Source: Candidatus Nomurabacteria bacterium
GTDB lineage: Bacteria > Patescibacteriota > Minisyncoccia > Phycocordibacterales > UBA9973
DNA length: 7,943 nucleotides
Assembly: GCA_028286705.1 (NCBI GenBank)
Contig: JAQBRC010000018.1
Coordinates: 1 to 7,943, forward strand
Direction: 5' to 3'
Part shown: in pieces, positions 1 through 4,600 of the stretch
How the letters are laid out: each line of letters starts with the position of its first letter
How positions within the stretch are numbered: position 1 is the first letter of the stretch
Notes under the pieces: generated by a model
What the model saw: the letters and a program-made list of their open reading frames with translations, nothing else
The model's database searches: none
Told to the model about the DNA's origin: nothing
Position numbers and translations under genes: made by a program

Positions 1-66
1 GGTATCATTGAGCGAATCCCATGTACCGGCAGAGGTGCCCACTTCTGTCCCGTGCATCAGAAATAA
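1..66 (+). CDS. mutM: Formamidopyrimidine-DNA glycosylase, C-terminal fragment (zinc-finger end)
   Basis: Frame 1 from the window edge encodes 21 residues ending at TAA (64-66). The segment GRGAHFCPVHQK is characteristic of the very C-terminus of Fpg/MutM, whose last element is a zinc finger with consensus near GRGTHFCPxCQ(K/R). Fpg removes 8-oxoguanine and other oxidised purines from DNA and cleaves the resulting abasic site. The finger contacts DNA, and its Arg (here R in GRG) is conserved. The first cysteine pair, the catalytic N-terminal proline and the helix-two-turn-helix lie outside the window. Odd point: the last zinc ligand is His (CPVH) instead of Cys; His can also bind zinc. The stop codon abuts the stem of a strong terminator, so this gene ends its transcription unit. 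The identification rests on a short stretch, but a distinctive one. Confidence 0.82.
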   Translation, partial: GIIERIPCTGRGAHFCPVHQK

Positions 67-104
67 AAGAAATCCCCACAACTATGGTTGTGGGGATTTC
101 TTTT
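65..104. terminator. Bidirectional intrinsic terminator between mutM and tRNA-Lys
   Basis: A perfect 18-bp inverted repeat (65-82 with 87-104), with a core of GAAATCCCCACAAC and its complement, encloses a 4-nt loop. It is flanked by A-runs on the left and T-runs on the right, so it gives a U-tract in either direction. It lies between converging mutM (+) and tRNA-Lys (-) and probably serves both. The arms are seen directly; termination is inferred. Confidence 0.9.
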
Positions 105-105
105 G

Positions 106-181
106 TGGTGCGCCCAGAGGGATTCGAACCCGCGACCGTCTCCTTAAAAGGGAGCTGCTCTACCGACTGAGCTATGGGCGC
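106..181 (-). tRNA. tRNA-Lys (anticodon UUU)
   Basis: Read on the minus strand, this is a complete 76-nt cloverleaf. The acceptor stem GCGCCCA/TGGGCGC pairs perfectly, with discriminator A and an encoded CCA (106-108). The D stem is GCTC/GAGC with loop AGTCGGTA. The anticodon loop CTTTTAA (144-150) gives UUU, decoding AAA and AAG as lysine. The T loop is TTCGAAT. Two stem positions are not Watson-Crick: 27-43 is G-A at the top of the anticodon stem, and 50-64 is C-U in the T stem (GCGGG/CCCTC). The other pairs are intact, so it looks functional. It runs into the terminator at 65-104. Predicted open frames across this region are spurious translations of the tRNA. Confidence 0.96.
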
Positions 182-224
182 ACAATGTAGTTATCGTTGC
201 AAATTGCGTGAAAAACTATACCAT

Positions 225-228
225 GGAG
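225..228 (+). promoter_or_regulatory. Shine-Dalgarno GGAG for the TrmH-family gene
   Basis: GGAG lies 5 nt before the ATG at 234. This selects the start at 234 over the upstream in-frame start at 174, which would run across the tRNA-Lys gene. It is the only clear SD sequence in the window. A -10-like TATACC lies at 217-222, but I see no matching -35. Confidence 0.65.
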
Positions 229-233
229 CATAC

Positions 234-719
234 ATGAAATCAACGGCATTTCCAAATAAAATACTTATATTGCCTGACATTCGCAGTGCCCAGAATGTTG
301 GATCTTTGTTCCGTACTGCAGATGCCTGCGGCATTGAGTTTGTATACATTGTTGGTATCACCCCTGCCCCATTAGATCAGTTTGATAGACCTAACAGTGC
401 CATTGCAAAGACAGCTCTTGGCGCAGAACAAAGCATTTCATGGAAGAAAGTCGCCAGTCTTTCTTCTCTTTTAAATATGCTAAAGAAACAAGGTGTGCAG
501 ACTATTGCTATTGAGCAATCTGAAACTGCAGTGGATTATAAAAAGGTGAAGGTGCAGTTTCCTGTAGCATTTATTATGGGCAATGAAGTTGATGGGCTGC
601 CGAAAGCGATACTTAATAAAGTTGATGTTGTAGCAGAGATACCTATGGGTGGAATAAAGGAGTCATTGAATGTTTCTGTGGCAGGAGGTATTGCCCTCTT
701 TCGCATGTTAAACATTTAA
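234..719 (+). CDS. TrmH/SpoU-family RNA 2'-O-ribose methyltransferase
   Basis: This 161-residue protein is a single SPOUT (trefoil-knot) domain that transfers a methyl group from S-adenosylmethionine to a ribose 2'-OH in tRNA or rRNA. All three SpoU motifs are present: motif 1 at 19-33 (AQNVGSLFRTADACG, with catalytic-type N21 and R27), motif 2 at 113-123 (FIMGNEVDGLP, with E118), and motif 3 at 136-156 (IPMGG followed by ESLNVSVAGGIALF, with S144 and N146). The length fits the short TrmL/TrmH-core type: it lacks the N-terminal L30e-like substrate-binding domain of RlmB and the C-terminal extension of TrmH. The start is chosen from the GGAG site 5 nt upstream. The gene stands alone, divergent from tRNA-Lys and followed by a terminator. 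Its substrate cannot be told from the sequence; the tRNA wobble position (TrmL-like) and the tRNA D-loop G18 (TrmH) are both possible. Confidence 0.9.
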   Translation: MKSTAFPNKILILPDIRSAQNVGSLFRTADACGIEFVYIVGITPAPLDQFDRPNSAIAKTALGAEQSISWKKVASLSSLLNMLKKQGVQTIAIEQSETAVDYKKVKVQFPVAFIMGNEVDGLPKAILNKVDVVAEIPMGGIKESLNVSVAGGIALFRMLNI

Positions 720-736
720 TATTCGGATCAAGAACG

Positions 737-770
737 AAAAAAGCCCCGCGCGATGTGGGGCTTTGTTTTT
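737..770. terminator. Bidirectional intrinsic terminator
   Basis: The stem AAAGCCCC (740-747) pairs with GGGGCTTT (757-764), extended inward by G-T and C-G. It is preceded by six A's and followed by GTTTTT. It lies between the converging methyltransferase (+) and small membrane protein (-), whose stop codon TAA (771-769, minus) overlaps the T-run. Confidence 0.88.
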
Positions 771-1107
771 ACCATCTTGGCGGAGGACCAAGGAATGAGG
801 TGCGATGGGATCGATATCGCCCATTCCCTTTGTGCCTTAAGCGGGCTTCTAGCGCGGACACTCTTTTTTTAAGGAGAGCAACATCCGAAGCTGAGGCGTA
901 CGCGGTAGCATTAGGGGCGTTATTCGTTACAACGACAACGGGAGGCATCGCTGATGTGTCAGATTTTTTCTTAACAACTTTCTCCTCTGGACTATTATTA
1001 ACTATAACCAGAAATAAGATTCCGAATACTAAGGCTACAAATACCCACGTAACGATACGTTTCGCTTTATCCGGATTTTCATGTGCCCAATCTTTAATTT
1101 TTGTCAT
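769..1107 (-). CDS. Small single-pass membrane protein, unknown function
   Basis: I do not recognise this 112-residue protein. It has a charged N-terminus (1-17), one transmembrane helix at about 18-36 (IVTWVFVALVFGILFLVIV), then a Lys/Glu-rich patch (41-48), a low-complexity Ala/Asn/Val linker (53-72), a short heptad-like coiled-coil segment (74-91, LLKKRVSALEARL), and a basic, aromatic tail ending GPPPRW. This looks like a membrane-tethered scaffold or envelope protein. The ATG at 1107 is preferred over an in-frame GTG at 1161, because the GTG lies inside a good sigma70-type promoter (1152-1180). Upstream of 1107 is only a purine-rich AAGAAAG, a weak SD. The opposite strand is also open (755-1132), but that frame reads through the terminator and shows no recognisable protein features. 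The minus frame is better supported, by its promoter, terminator and TM helix. Confidence 0.72.
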   Translation of the reverse strand: MTKIKDWAHENPDKAKRIVTWVFVALVFGILFLVIVNNSPEEKVVKKKSDTSAMPPVVVVTNNAPNATAYASASDVALLKKRVSALEARLRHKGNGRYRSHRTSFLGPPPRW

Positions 1108-1151
1108 TTCTTTCTTATTTAATTGTAAATAACTAGTGTTTCTTTGAAAAC

Positions 1152-1180
1152 ACCATATCACAAATTAAGTAAAAAGTCAA
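1152..1180 (-). promoter_or_regulatory. Sigma70-type promoter with extended -10 for the small membrane protein
   Basis: On the minus strand, TTGACT (1180-1175) is followed by a 17-nt spacer and TATGGT (1157-1152), with TG one base upstream of the hexamer (TGATATGGT, an extended -10). Predicted transcription start is near 1145, giving a 5' leader of about 38 nt. It begins 4 bp beyond the ZIP stop codon, so the small gene can be transcribed independently of ZIP, although no terminator separates them. Confidence 0.68.
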
Positions 1181-1183
1181 TGA

Positions 1184-1918
1184 CTAGATACCGGCCAACT
1201 TGATAGCTGCAAACATCACCCCTGCCCCAATAATAGTCATAAATGTTGTCCAACGAGTTGGATGTCCGTGATAGCTTTCAGGCAATAAGTCACTAGCACT
1301 GATATACAAGAAGAATCCTGAGAAGATAGCAAGAATGATTGCCAATGCTGATTCAGGTAAAGTGAAGAACATGGTAGCCAATACTCCAAGTACTGGAGCA
1401 ATAGCATCAGCTAACAACCAACGAAAGGCTTCCTTTCTAGTTCCCCCATTTTTTAGAATAAGACTAACGGTATTAATACCGTCAGAAAAATCATGCACTA
1501 ATACGGCAGCTGCAACAATTGCACCAACAGCGGGAGAGACGTGAAATGCGAGCCCTACTGCTGCCCCATCAAAGAAACTGTGCAGTGCCAAGCTAATAGC
1601 AGCAAGTCTGCCCTTTGGTGCAGCATGTTCATGCCCTGGCATTTCATGCGCATGCATACCGACAGATCGCTCGATGATAGTGAATAGAAGAAATCCAAGG
1701 GCAACAAACATCAACATGGTTGAGGCACTGTAATATGAAGAACCCAGACTGAGTGCTTCGGGCATTAGGTCAAAGAACGCGACACCCAGTACAGCTCCGG
1801 CACTGAAGCCTAGAATAAGATGAAGCTTGTCCTTAAGGTGTATGGCAAAGAGTCCCCCAAGAAAGGTGGAGAGTGAGGCGGCAAGACCAATGATGATACT
1901 GAGATAAATGACTGTCAT
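1184..1918 (-). CDS. ZIP-family divalent metal transporter
   Basis: This 244-residue polytopic inner-membrane protein is predicted to import Zn2+, Fe2+ or Mn2+. It has about eight hydrophobic segments. The ZIP signatures are HSFFDG at 113-118 in TM4 and HDFSDG at 142-147 in TM5, giving binuclear-site candidates H113, D117, H142, D143 and D146. Many ZIPs have HNxPEG and HExPEG, so the two glutamates are Asp here and the TM4 Asn is Ser. A DxMPEA motif sits at 50-55. The loop between TM3 and TM4 is His-rich (H89, H91, H96, H98), as is common in ZIPs. The length is usual for bacterial members. The ATG at 1918 has no SD in front of it. The gene is divergent from a Fur-family regulator across 72 bp containing Fur-type operators, so metal-dependent repression is likely. 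The metal is not determinable from sequence; zinc or iron are the first candidates. Confidence 0.9.
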   Translation of the reverse strand: MTVIYLSIIIGLAASLSTFLGGLFAIHLKDKLHLILGFSAGAVLGVAFFDLMPEALSLGSSYYSASTMLMFVALGFLLFTIIERSVGMHAHEMPGHEHAAPKGRLAAISLALHSFFDGAAVGLAFHVSPAVGAIVAAAVLVHDFSDGINTVSLILKNGGTRKEAFRWLLADAIAPVLGVLATMFFTLPESALAIILAIFSGFFLYISASDLLPESYHGHPTRWTTFMTIIGAGVMFAAIKLAGI

Positions 1919-1926
1919 AGTTTTTT

Positions 1927-1956
1927 ATTTTGCACACTAGCAATATTTGCTGCTAA
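1927..1956 (-). promoter_or_regulatory. Tentative promoter for the ZIP gene
   Basis: On the minus strand, TTAGCA (1956-1951), an 18-nt spacer and CAAAAT (1932-1927) each match the sigma70 consensus at 4 of 6 positions. This would place the start of transcription within a few bases of the ZIP ATG (1918), making the mRNA leaderless or nearly so, consistent with the absence of an SD. The weaker operator at 1939-1951 falls inside the spacer and would block it. The match is modest. Confidence 0.35.
1939..1951. promoter_or_regulatory. Second, degenerate Fur-family operator
   Basis: AGCAATATTTGCT is a 5-3-5 inverted repeat (AGCAA/TTGCT) centred at 1945. That is exactly 20 bp, about two helical turns, from the centre of the perfect operator at 1965. 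It shares the GCAA/TTGC core with the better site. It is probably a second dimer site on the ZIP-proximal side. Confidence 0.5.
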
Positions 1957-1984
1957 TTGCAAATCATTTGCATTTGTATATACT
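1957..1984 (+). promoter_or_regulatory. Promoter of the Fur-family operon (leaderless)
   Basis: TTGCAA (1957-1962, 4/6 to the -35 consensus), a 16-nt spacer and TATACT (1979-1984, 5/6 to the -10 consensus) precede the ATG at 1991 by exactly 6 nt. Transcription would start at or next to the A of the ATG, so the mRNA is predicted to be leaderless. There is no SD. The perfect inverted repeat at 1958-1972 covers the -35 and half of the spacer, implying autorepression. Confidence 0.6.
1958..1972. promoter_or_regulatory. Fur-family operator, perfect 7-1-7 inverted repeat
   Basis: TGCAAATCATTTGCA is a perfect 7-1-7 palindrome. This is the geometry established for Fur, PerR and Zur boxes (for example TGATAATnATTATCA), with different outer bases. 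It sits between the divergent ZIP and Fur-family genes and overlaps the regulator's own -35. Binding is inferred from geometry and position. Confidence 0.72.
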
Positions 1985-1990
1985 ACTAGT

Positions 1991-2431
1991 ATGAAGAAAC
2001 AATTGCAACCTATAGACGCAGAAGCCCTGCTGGTTGAGCACGAATTCAAGAAAACACCGCTTCGAATCATGCTCTTGGAAACACTTTCTCTTTCCCCTAG
2101 CCCGCTTCCTGTATTGAAGCTCCAGCGCAAGCTTAAGAAGCTTGCGGCTGATCCTGCGACTATATATAGAGCGCTAAATGCCTTTGTTGAAGCCGGCATT
2201 GTGAATGCGCTAACGGTTGATAAGACAAAGGTGATGTATGAGCTCGTACAGGAGAAAAATCATCTACACCACATTGTTTGCAATTCGTGTAGTGCAGTAG
2301 AATCGATTCCCTTTTGTGTAAAAACCATTGACCAGCAAGCGGTTAAGCTGTCGAGACAGTTTAACAAGATTCATAGTCACCAATTGGCGTTTGTAGGCAC
2401 TTGCAGAAAGTGTGTTCGTGCGTTACGGTAA
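1991..2431 (+). CDS. Fur-family metalloregulator (Fur/Zur/PerR class)
   Basis: This 146-residue cytoplasmic repressor has the two-domain Fur layout. The N-terminal winged helix (about 15-86) includes the FKKTPLR start and the recognition helix DPATIYRALNAFVEAGIV (54-71), where TIYRAL is the family hallmark. The dimerisation and metal-binding part (87-146) includes HLHHIVCNSC (91-100, sensor-type His plus C97 and C100), H128, H130 and a C-terminal C138-x2-C141. The two CxxC pairs should form the structural Cys4 zinc site. The ATG at 1991 has no SD but lies 6 nt after a TATACT -10. It is divergent from a ZIP transporter over matching operators and leads a cluster with a thioredoxin-like gene (4-nt gap) and a DsbB-type gene. 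A Zur- or Fur-like role fits the ZIP neighbour, and a PerR-like role fits the redox neighbours; sequence alone does not decide. Confidence 0.9.
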   Translation: MKKQLQPIDAEALLVEHEFKKTPLRIMLLETLSLSPSPLPVLKLQRKLKKLAADPATIYRALNAFVEAGIVNALTVDKTKVMYELVQEKNHLHHIVCNSCSAVESIPFCVKTIDQQAVKLSRQFNKIHSHQLAFVGTCRKCVRALR

Positions 2432-2435
2432 TAGT

Positions 2436-2816
2436 ATGAAAAAGAAAAATACATGGGTTTGGATCGTTGTTACTCTCGCTATTATTGGTGGTCTTATTGC
2501 ATTCTTAGTTGTTGAAGGAAATAAGCCAGGTAAGTACGATGACTTCGCGCAGTGTATCACTGACAGCGGAGCAAAGTTCTACGGTGCATGGTGGTGTCCA
2601 CACTGCGCTGCTCAGAAAGCACTCTTCGGAAAGTCAGTTAAAAAACTTCCCTATGTTGAATGTCAGACACAGGACTCAAAGCAGACAAAGGAATGTGATG
2701 ACGTTGGTATCTCTGCATATCCAACATGGATCTTCGCTGACGGCACGAAAGAAACTGGCGAACACACCTTTGCCCAGCTCTCAGAAAAGACTAACTGTCC
2801 CGCTCCTACTAACTAA
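2436..2816 (+). CDS. Membrane-anchored thioredoxin-like protein (CPHC)
   Basis: This 126-residue protein has a basic N-terminus (MKKKN), an uncleaved signal-anchor helix at about 7-26, and a short thioredoxin-like domain facing outside (33-121). The active site is WWCPHC (C54, C57), and the cis-proline is in YPTW (P96). Motifs FYGAWWCPHC, LPYVEC and YPTWIFADG closely resemble the thioredoxin domain found fused to, or next to, VKOR/DsbB-type enzymes. It therefore probably passes disulfides between substrate proteins and the DsbB-type partner encoded next door. CPHC is the same dipeptide as in DsbA, favouring oxidation over reduction. Four additional cysteines (40, 76, 87, 121) could form structural disulfides. 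It starts 4 nt after the regulator's stop with no clear SD, so it is probably translated by coupling. An in-frame ATG at 2412 overlaps the regulator and would break the signal anchor, so 2436 is preferred. Confidence 0.85.
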   Translation: MKKKNTWVWIVVTLAIIGGLIAFLVVEGNKPGKYDDFAQCITDSGAKFYGAWWCPHCAAQKALFGKSVKKLPYVECQTQDSKQTKECDDVGISAYPTWIFADGTKETGEHTFAQLSEKTNCPAPTN

Positions 2817-2828
2817 TCAACTTCCCAT

Positions 2829-3353
2829 ATGACATTCGACACACTTCTAGCCGCTGGCTCACTTGCCCTCCTTATCGGACTTATCATCCTTGTTGTTGCA
2901 TGGCTGACTGAAAATCCTATCGCAGCATGGGTGAGTAACAATGCGCACATCATCCTTCGTGTTATCTTTGGGGCTGCGGTACTCTCTAGTCTGATCTACT
3001 CAAACTACTTTAACTTTGAGCCGTGCCTATTATGTTGGTACCAGCGTATCTTTATCTTCCCTGCAGCAATCCTTCTGTTTACAGATGATATCCGCAAGAG
3101 CCTGTTGCTACAGCGCCAGGTACTGCTACTAACTGCAGGGGGCTTCCTTATCGCACTCTTCCATAACTATATCTCTATATTCCCTCAAAGCGGCATTGAT
3201 GCTTGCGGTACAGGACCAAGCTGCCTAAAGCTCTATGTTTCCCAGTTTGGCTTTGTGACCATTCCTCTGATGTCAGCAATCACCCTTTTGGCTGGTATTC
3301 TTATCACCGTCCTCGTAATGCGTTATCCACAACGCCAGATTGCGAACGACTAG
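2829..3353 (+). CDS. dsbB: DsbB/BdbC-family disulfide bond formation protein
   Basis: This 174-residue inner-membrane thiol oxidoreductase is predicted to reoxidise a thioredoxin-fold partner and pass the electrons to a quinone. The hallmark is EPCLLCWYQR at 64-73 (C66 and C69, then the conserved Gln-Arg). The second cysteine pair is C126 and C132 in DACGTGPSC, in the second external loop, followed by the BdbC-like FGFVTIPLMS (140-149). Hydrophobic segments lie at about 6-26, 41-61, 74-84, 97-117 and 142-165. The core four match BdbC, and the first is an extra N-terminal helix compared with the usual length of about 140 residues. The gene follows the membrane thioredoxin by 12 nt with no SD, and the two should work as a pair in the cell envelope. 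Loss of either usually impairs folding of exported proteins in other bacteria. Confidence 0.92.
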   Translation: MTFDTLLAAGSLALLIGLIILVVAWLTENPIAAWVSNNAHIILRVIFGAAVLSSLIYSNYFNFEPCLLCWYQRIFIFPAAILLFTDDIRKSLLLQRQVLLLTAGGFLIALFHNYISIFPQSGIDACGTGPSCLKLYVSQFGFVTIPLMSAITLLAGILITVLVMRYPQRQIAND

Positions 3354-3490
3354 GTTTGTTATTACACTGTAGGCAGATGTTATTTCGTTCTGCAAAGCCT
3401 CATCAGTGCTGCAGGACATCGATCCATACAGCCCTTTAGTGAAAGCTTTCATCTACAATTTAATATATAGTTACCCCTTTTAAAATATAA
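3354..3490. other. Intergenic region between convergent units, no gene seen
   Basis: About 137 bases lie between the dsbB stop and the terminator. I see no credible ORF. A perfect 12-bp palindrome, TGAAAGCTTTCA, lies at 3440-3451, followed by an AT-rich stretch (3452-3490). It could be untranslated 3' sequence of the dsbB operon; I assign no function. Confidence 0.5.
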
Positions 3491-3518
3491 AGAAGACCCT
3501 GAGCAAGGGTCTTTTCTT
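3491..3518. terminator. Bidirectional intrinsic terminator
   Basis: AAGACCCT (3493-3500) pairs perfectly with AGGGTCTT (3506-3513) around the loop GAGCA. It is followed by TTCTT on the plus strand and preceded by an A-rich stretch that gives U's on the minus strand. It closes both the fur-trx-dsbB operon (+) and the tsaE-polA operon (-). Confidence 0.87.
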
Positions 3519-3522
3519 ATTC

Positions 3523-4149
3523 CTAATATGTCAGCAGTGTCTTTTCGATAGCCAGAGCAAGCGGTGTTCCCTCCTGCCAGGCAGTGGCATGCGCCTCAAG
3601 CAGTTTGGTATAGAGCGTATGGTATTGACCATTCGCATCCTTCTCCTTTAATACAAGATCTCGTACTTTCCAATACAACATGCCGAGAATTGCTTCGATG
3701 GGATACTGTGCAATAGCAGTCTGATATGCCATCCAGCGATCTTTCTTGCTAGACATGGTGACAAGGTTGGTAACACCAAAGAGATTATTTTTTGCAGCTG
3801 GTATCTTCTGAGGTTCAGCCGTATGCACTTCGATTCCCTGTTTCTTAAGAGAGGTAACAAAGGGTTTTGAAAGTGCTAACTCTTCAAAAAGAAATGTTGT
3901 TGGACTTGCCATTAGTTTTTTGAGCAACACTGGTGTGAGATCCTTTTCCTTTGTATCCAGAATGAATCGAGCGTGCACCAATGGTGCGGTGATTGTAAAA
4001 AGAGAAGGATAGAGGTATTGCTCTAGGTCAGCGATAGTTGAGAGGGTGTCATCAAGTACGATGATGTCATCAATACTGTACGTGCTAAGAATAGTACCGA
4101 TCTTCTCGGTACGAAACGGTTTAGTATCAGCAACTACGATAATAAGCAT
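3523..4149 (-). CDS. Putative DNA polymerase III delta (HolA)-like protein, short form
   Basis: This 208-residue protein is tentatively placed with the clamp-loader delta subunit, which opens the beta sliding clamp. Family-like features are: an early segment on an element to lay down or evaluate (LEQYLYPSLF 42-51), ASPTTFLFEELALSK (81-95), resembling the delta stretch that ends the AAA+ module, a basic-to-acidic switch (KKQGIEVHTAEPQK 102-115), and a C-terminal helical domain beginning NNLFGVTNLV (121-130) with IEAILGMLYWKVRDLVL (151-167), resembling the delta collar motif PEEIHGILWWQVK. Canonical HolA has about 340 residues, so the ATPase-like part is cut down and no P-loop is visible. Its ATG shares one base with the stop of the upstream methyltransferase (TAATG), a sign of translational coupling. 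It is last in the tsaE-polA operon, whose replication content supports the call. The alternative is an unrelated small protein of unknown function. Confidence 0.55.
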   Translation of the reverse strand: MLIIVVADTKPFRTEKIGTILSTYSIDDIIVLDDTLSTIADLEQYLYPSLFTITAPLVHARFILDTKEKDLTPVLLKKLMASPTTFLFEELALSKPFVTSLKKQGIEVHTAEPQKIPAAKNNLFGVTNLVTMSSKKDRWMAYQTAIAQYPIEAILGMLYWKVRDLVLKEKDANGQYHTLYTKLLEAHATAWQEGTPLALAIEKTLLTY

Positions 4150-4586
4150 TAAAAAATCTTGGGTACTTCTTTCTTATAATCCTTATACTCTTCTCCGTAT
4201 TCAGTATGCAGCAACGCTTCATACTTTTTGAAAAAAACATTTGAAACAATATATCCAAGGATAGTTACTCCAAGAAATACGATTGAGCCACTCACCGCTG
4301 AATATCCTGCAACTAAAATAACAATCCCGATATGGGTAGGATTGCGAAGATAGCGATATGGTCCACGTTCAAAGTATGGAGTGTCACTCTTCTTTGAAGA
4401 AGTACTTTGCGCCCACCATATCAATAGCGGCCCAATAATGAAACATGCAAGCGCAATGGCATTGCCATATTTTAAGGGTGTTCCAAATCCCCAAAAGGTA
4501 TCAGCAAATAGACCAATTAAACTAAAGGCAAAATATGCCAAATATGAGTGGGCAAGATTGATCTGGATGGAGCTTTTGATACTCAT
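4149..4586 (-). CDS. ICMT/PEMT-like integral membrane methyltransferase
   Basis: This 145-residue inner-membrane protein belongs to the isoprenylcysteine carboxyl methyltransferase / phospholipid methyltransferase group. Hydrophobic segments lie at about 11-31, 41-59, 86-98 and 102-118. The signature RGPYRYLRNPTHIG (74-87) is the conserved SAM-binding and catalytic segment (GPYxxxRNPxY type, with His where Tyr is usual). The second signature follows the last helix: E123-ALLHTEYGEEYKDYKK to the end, matching the family pattern E-x3-L-x3-yGeeYxxYxxxvp. The substrate is unknown; bacterial members methylate lipids, isoprenoids or small molecules. It begins 14 nt after polA, and that gap contains TATACT with exactly 6 nt to the ATG, so it may also be transcribed from its own leaderless promoter. 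It overlaps the next gene by one base. Confidence 0.82.
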   Translation of the reverse strand: MSIKSSIQINLAHSYLAYFAFSLIGLFADTFWGFGTPLKYGNAIALACFIIGPLLIWWAQSTSSKKSDTPYFERGPYRYLRNPTHIGIVILVAGYSAVSGSIVFLGVTILGYIVSNVFFKKYEALLHTEYGEEYKDYKKEVPKIF

Positions 4587-4592
4587 AACTCT

Positions 4593-4598
4593 AGTATA
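4593..4598 (-). promoter_or_regulatory. -10 element (TATACT) 6 nt before the ICMT-like ATG
   Basis: In the polA-ICMT gap, TATACT (4598-4593, minus) is followed by AGAGTT and then the ATG. Spacing and hexamer are the same as in front of the Fur-family gene, predicting a leaderless internal transcript. I see no good -35 within the end of polA, so the strength is uncertain. Confidence 0.5.
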
Positions 4599-4600
4599 GC

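Noticed and set aside
8..190. 60-residue plus-strand ORF
   Set aside because: It reads through the terminator hairpin and the tRNA-Lys gene; the peptide is a well-known type of spurious tRNA translation. The real coding frame at the edge is the MutM end.
755..1132. 125-residue plus-strand ORF opposite the small membrane protein
   Set aside because: It starts inside a terminator hairpin and has no protein-like features, while the minus frame has a promoter, terminator and a clear TM helix.
1915..2199. 94-residue minus-strand ORF across the ZIP/Fur control region
   Set aside because: It lies on the antisense strand of the Fur-family gene and crosses the operators and promoters; shadow frame.
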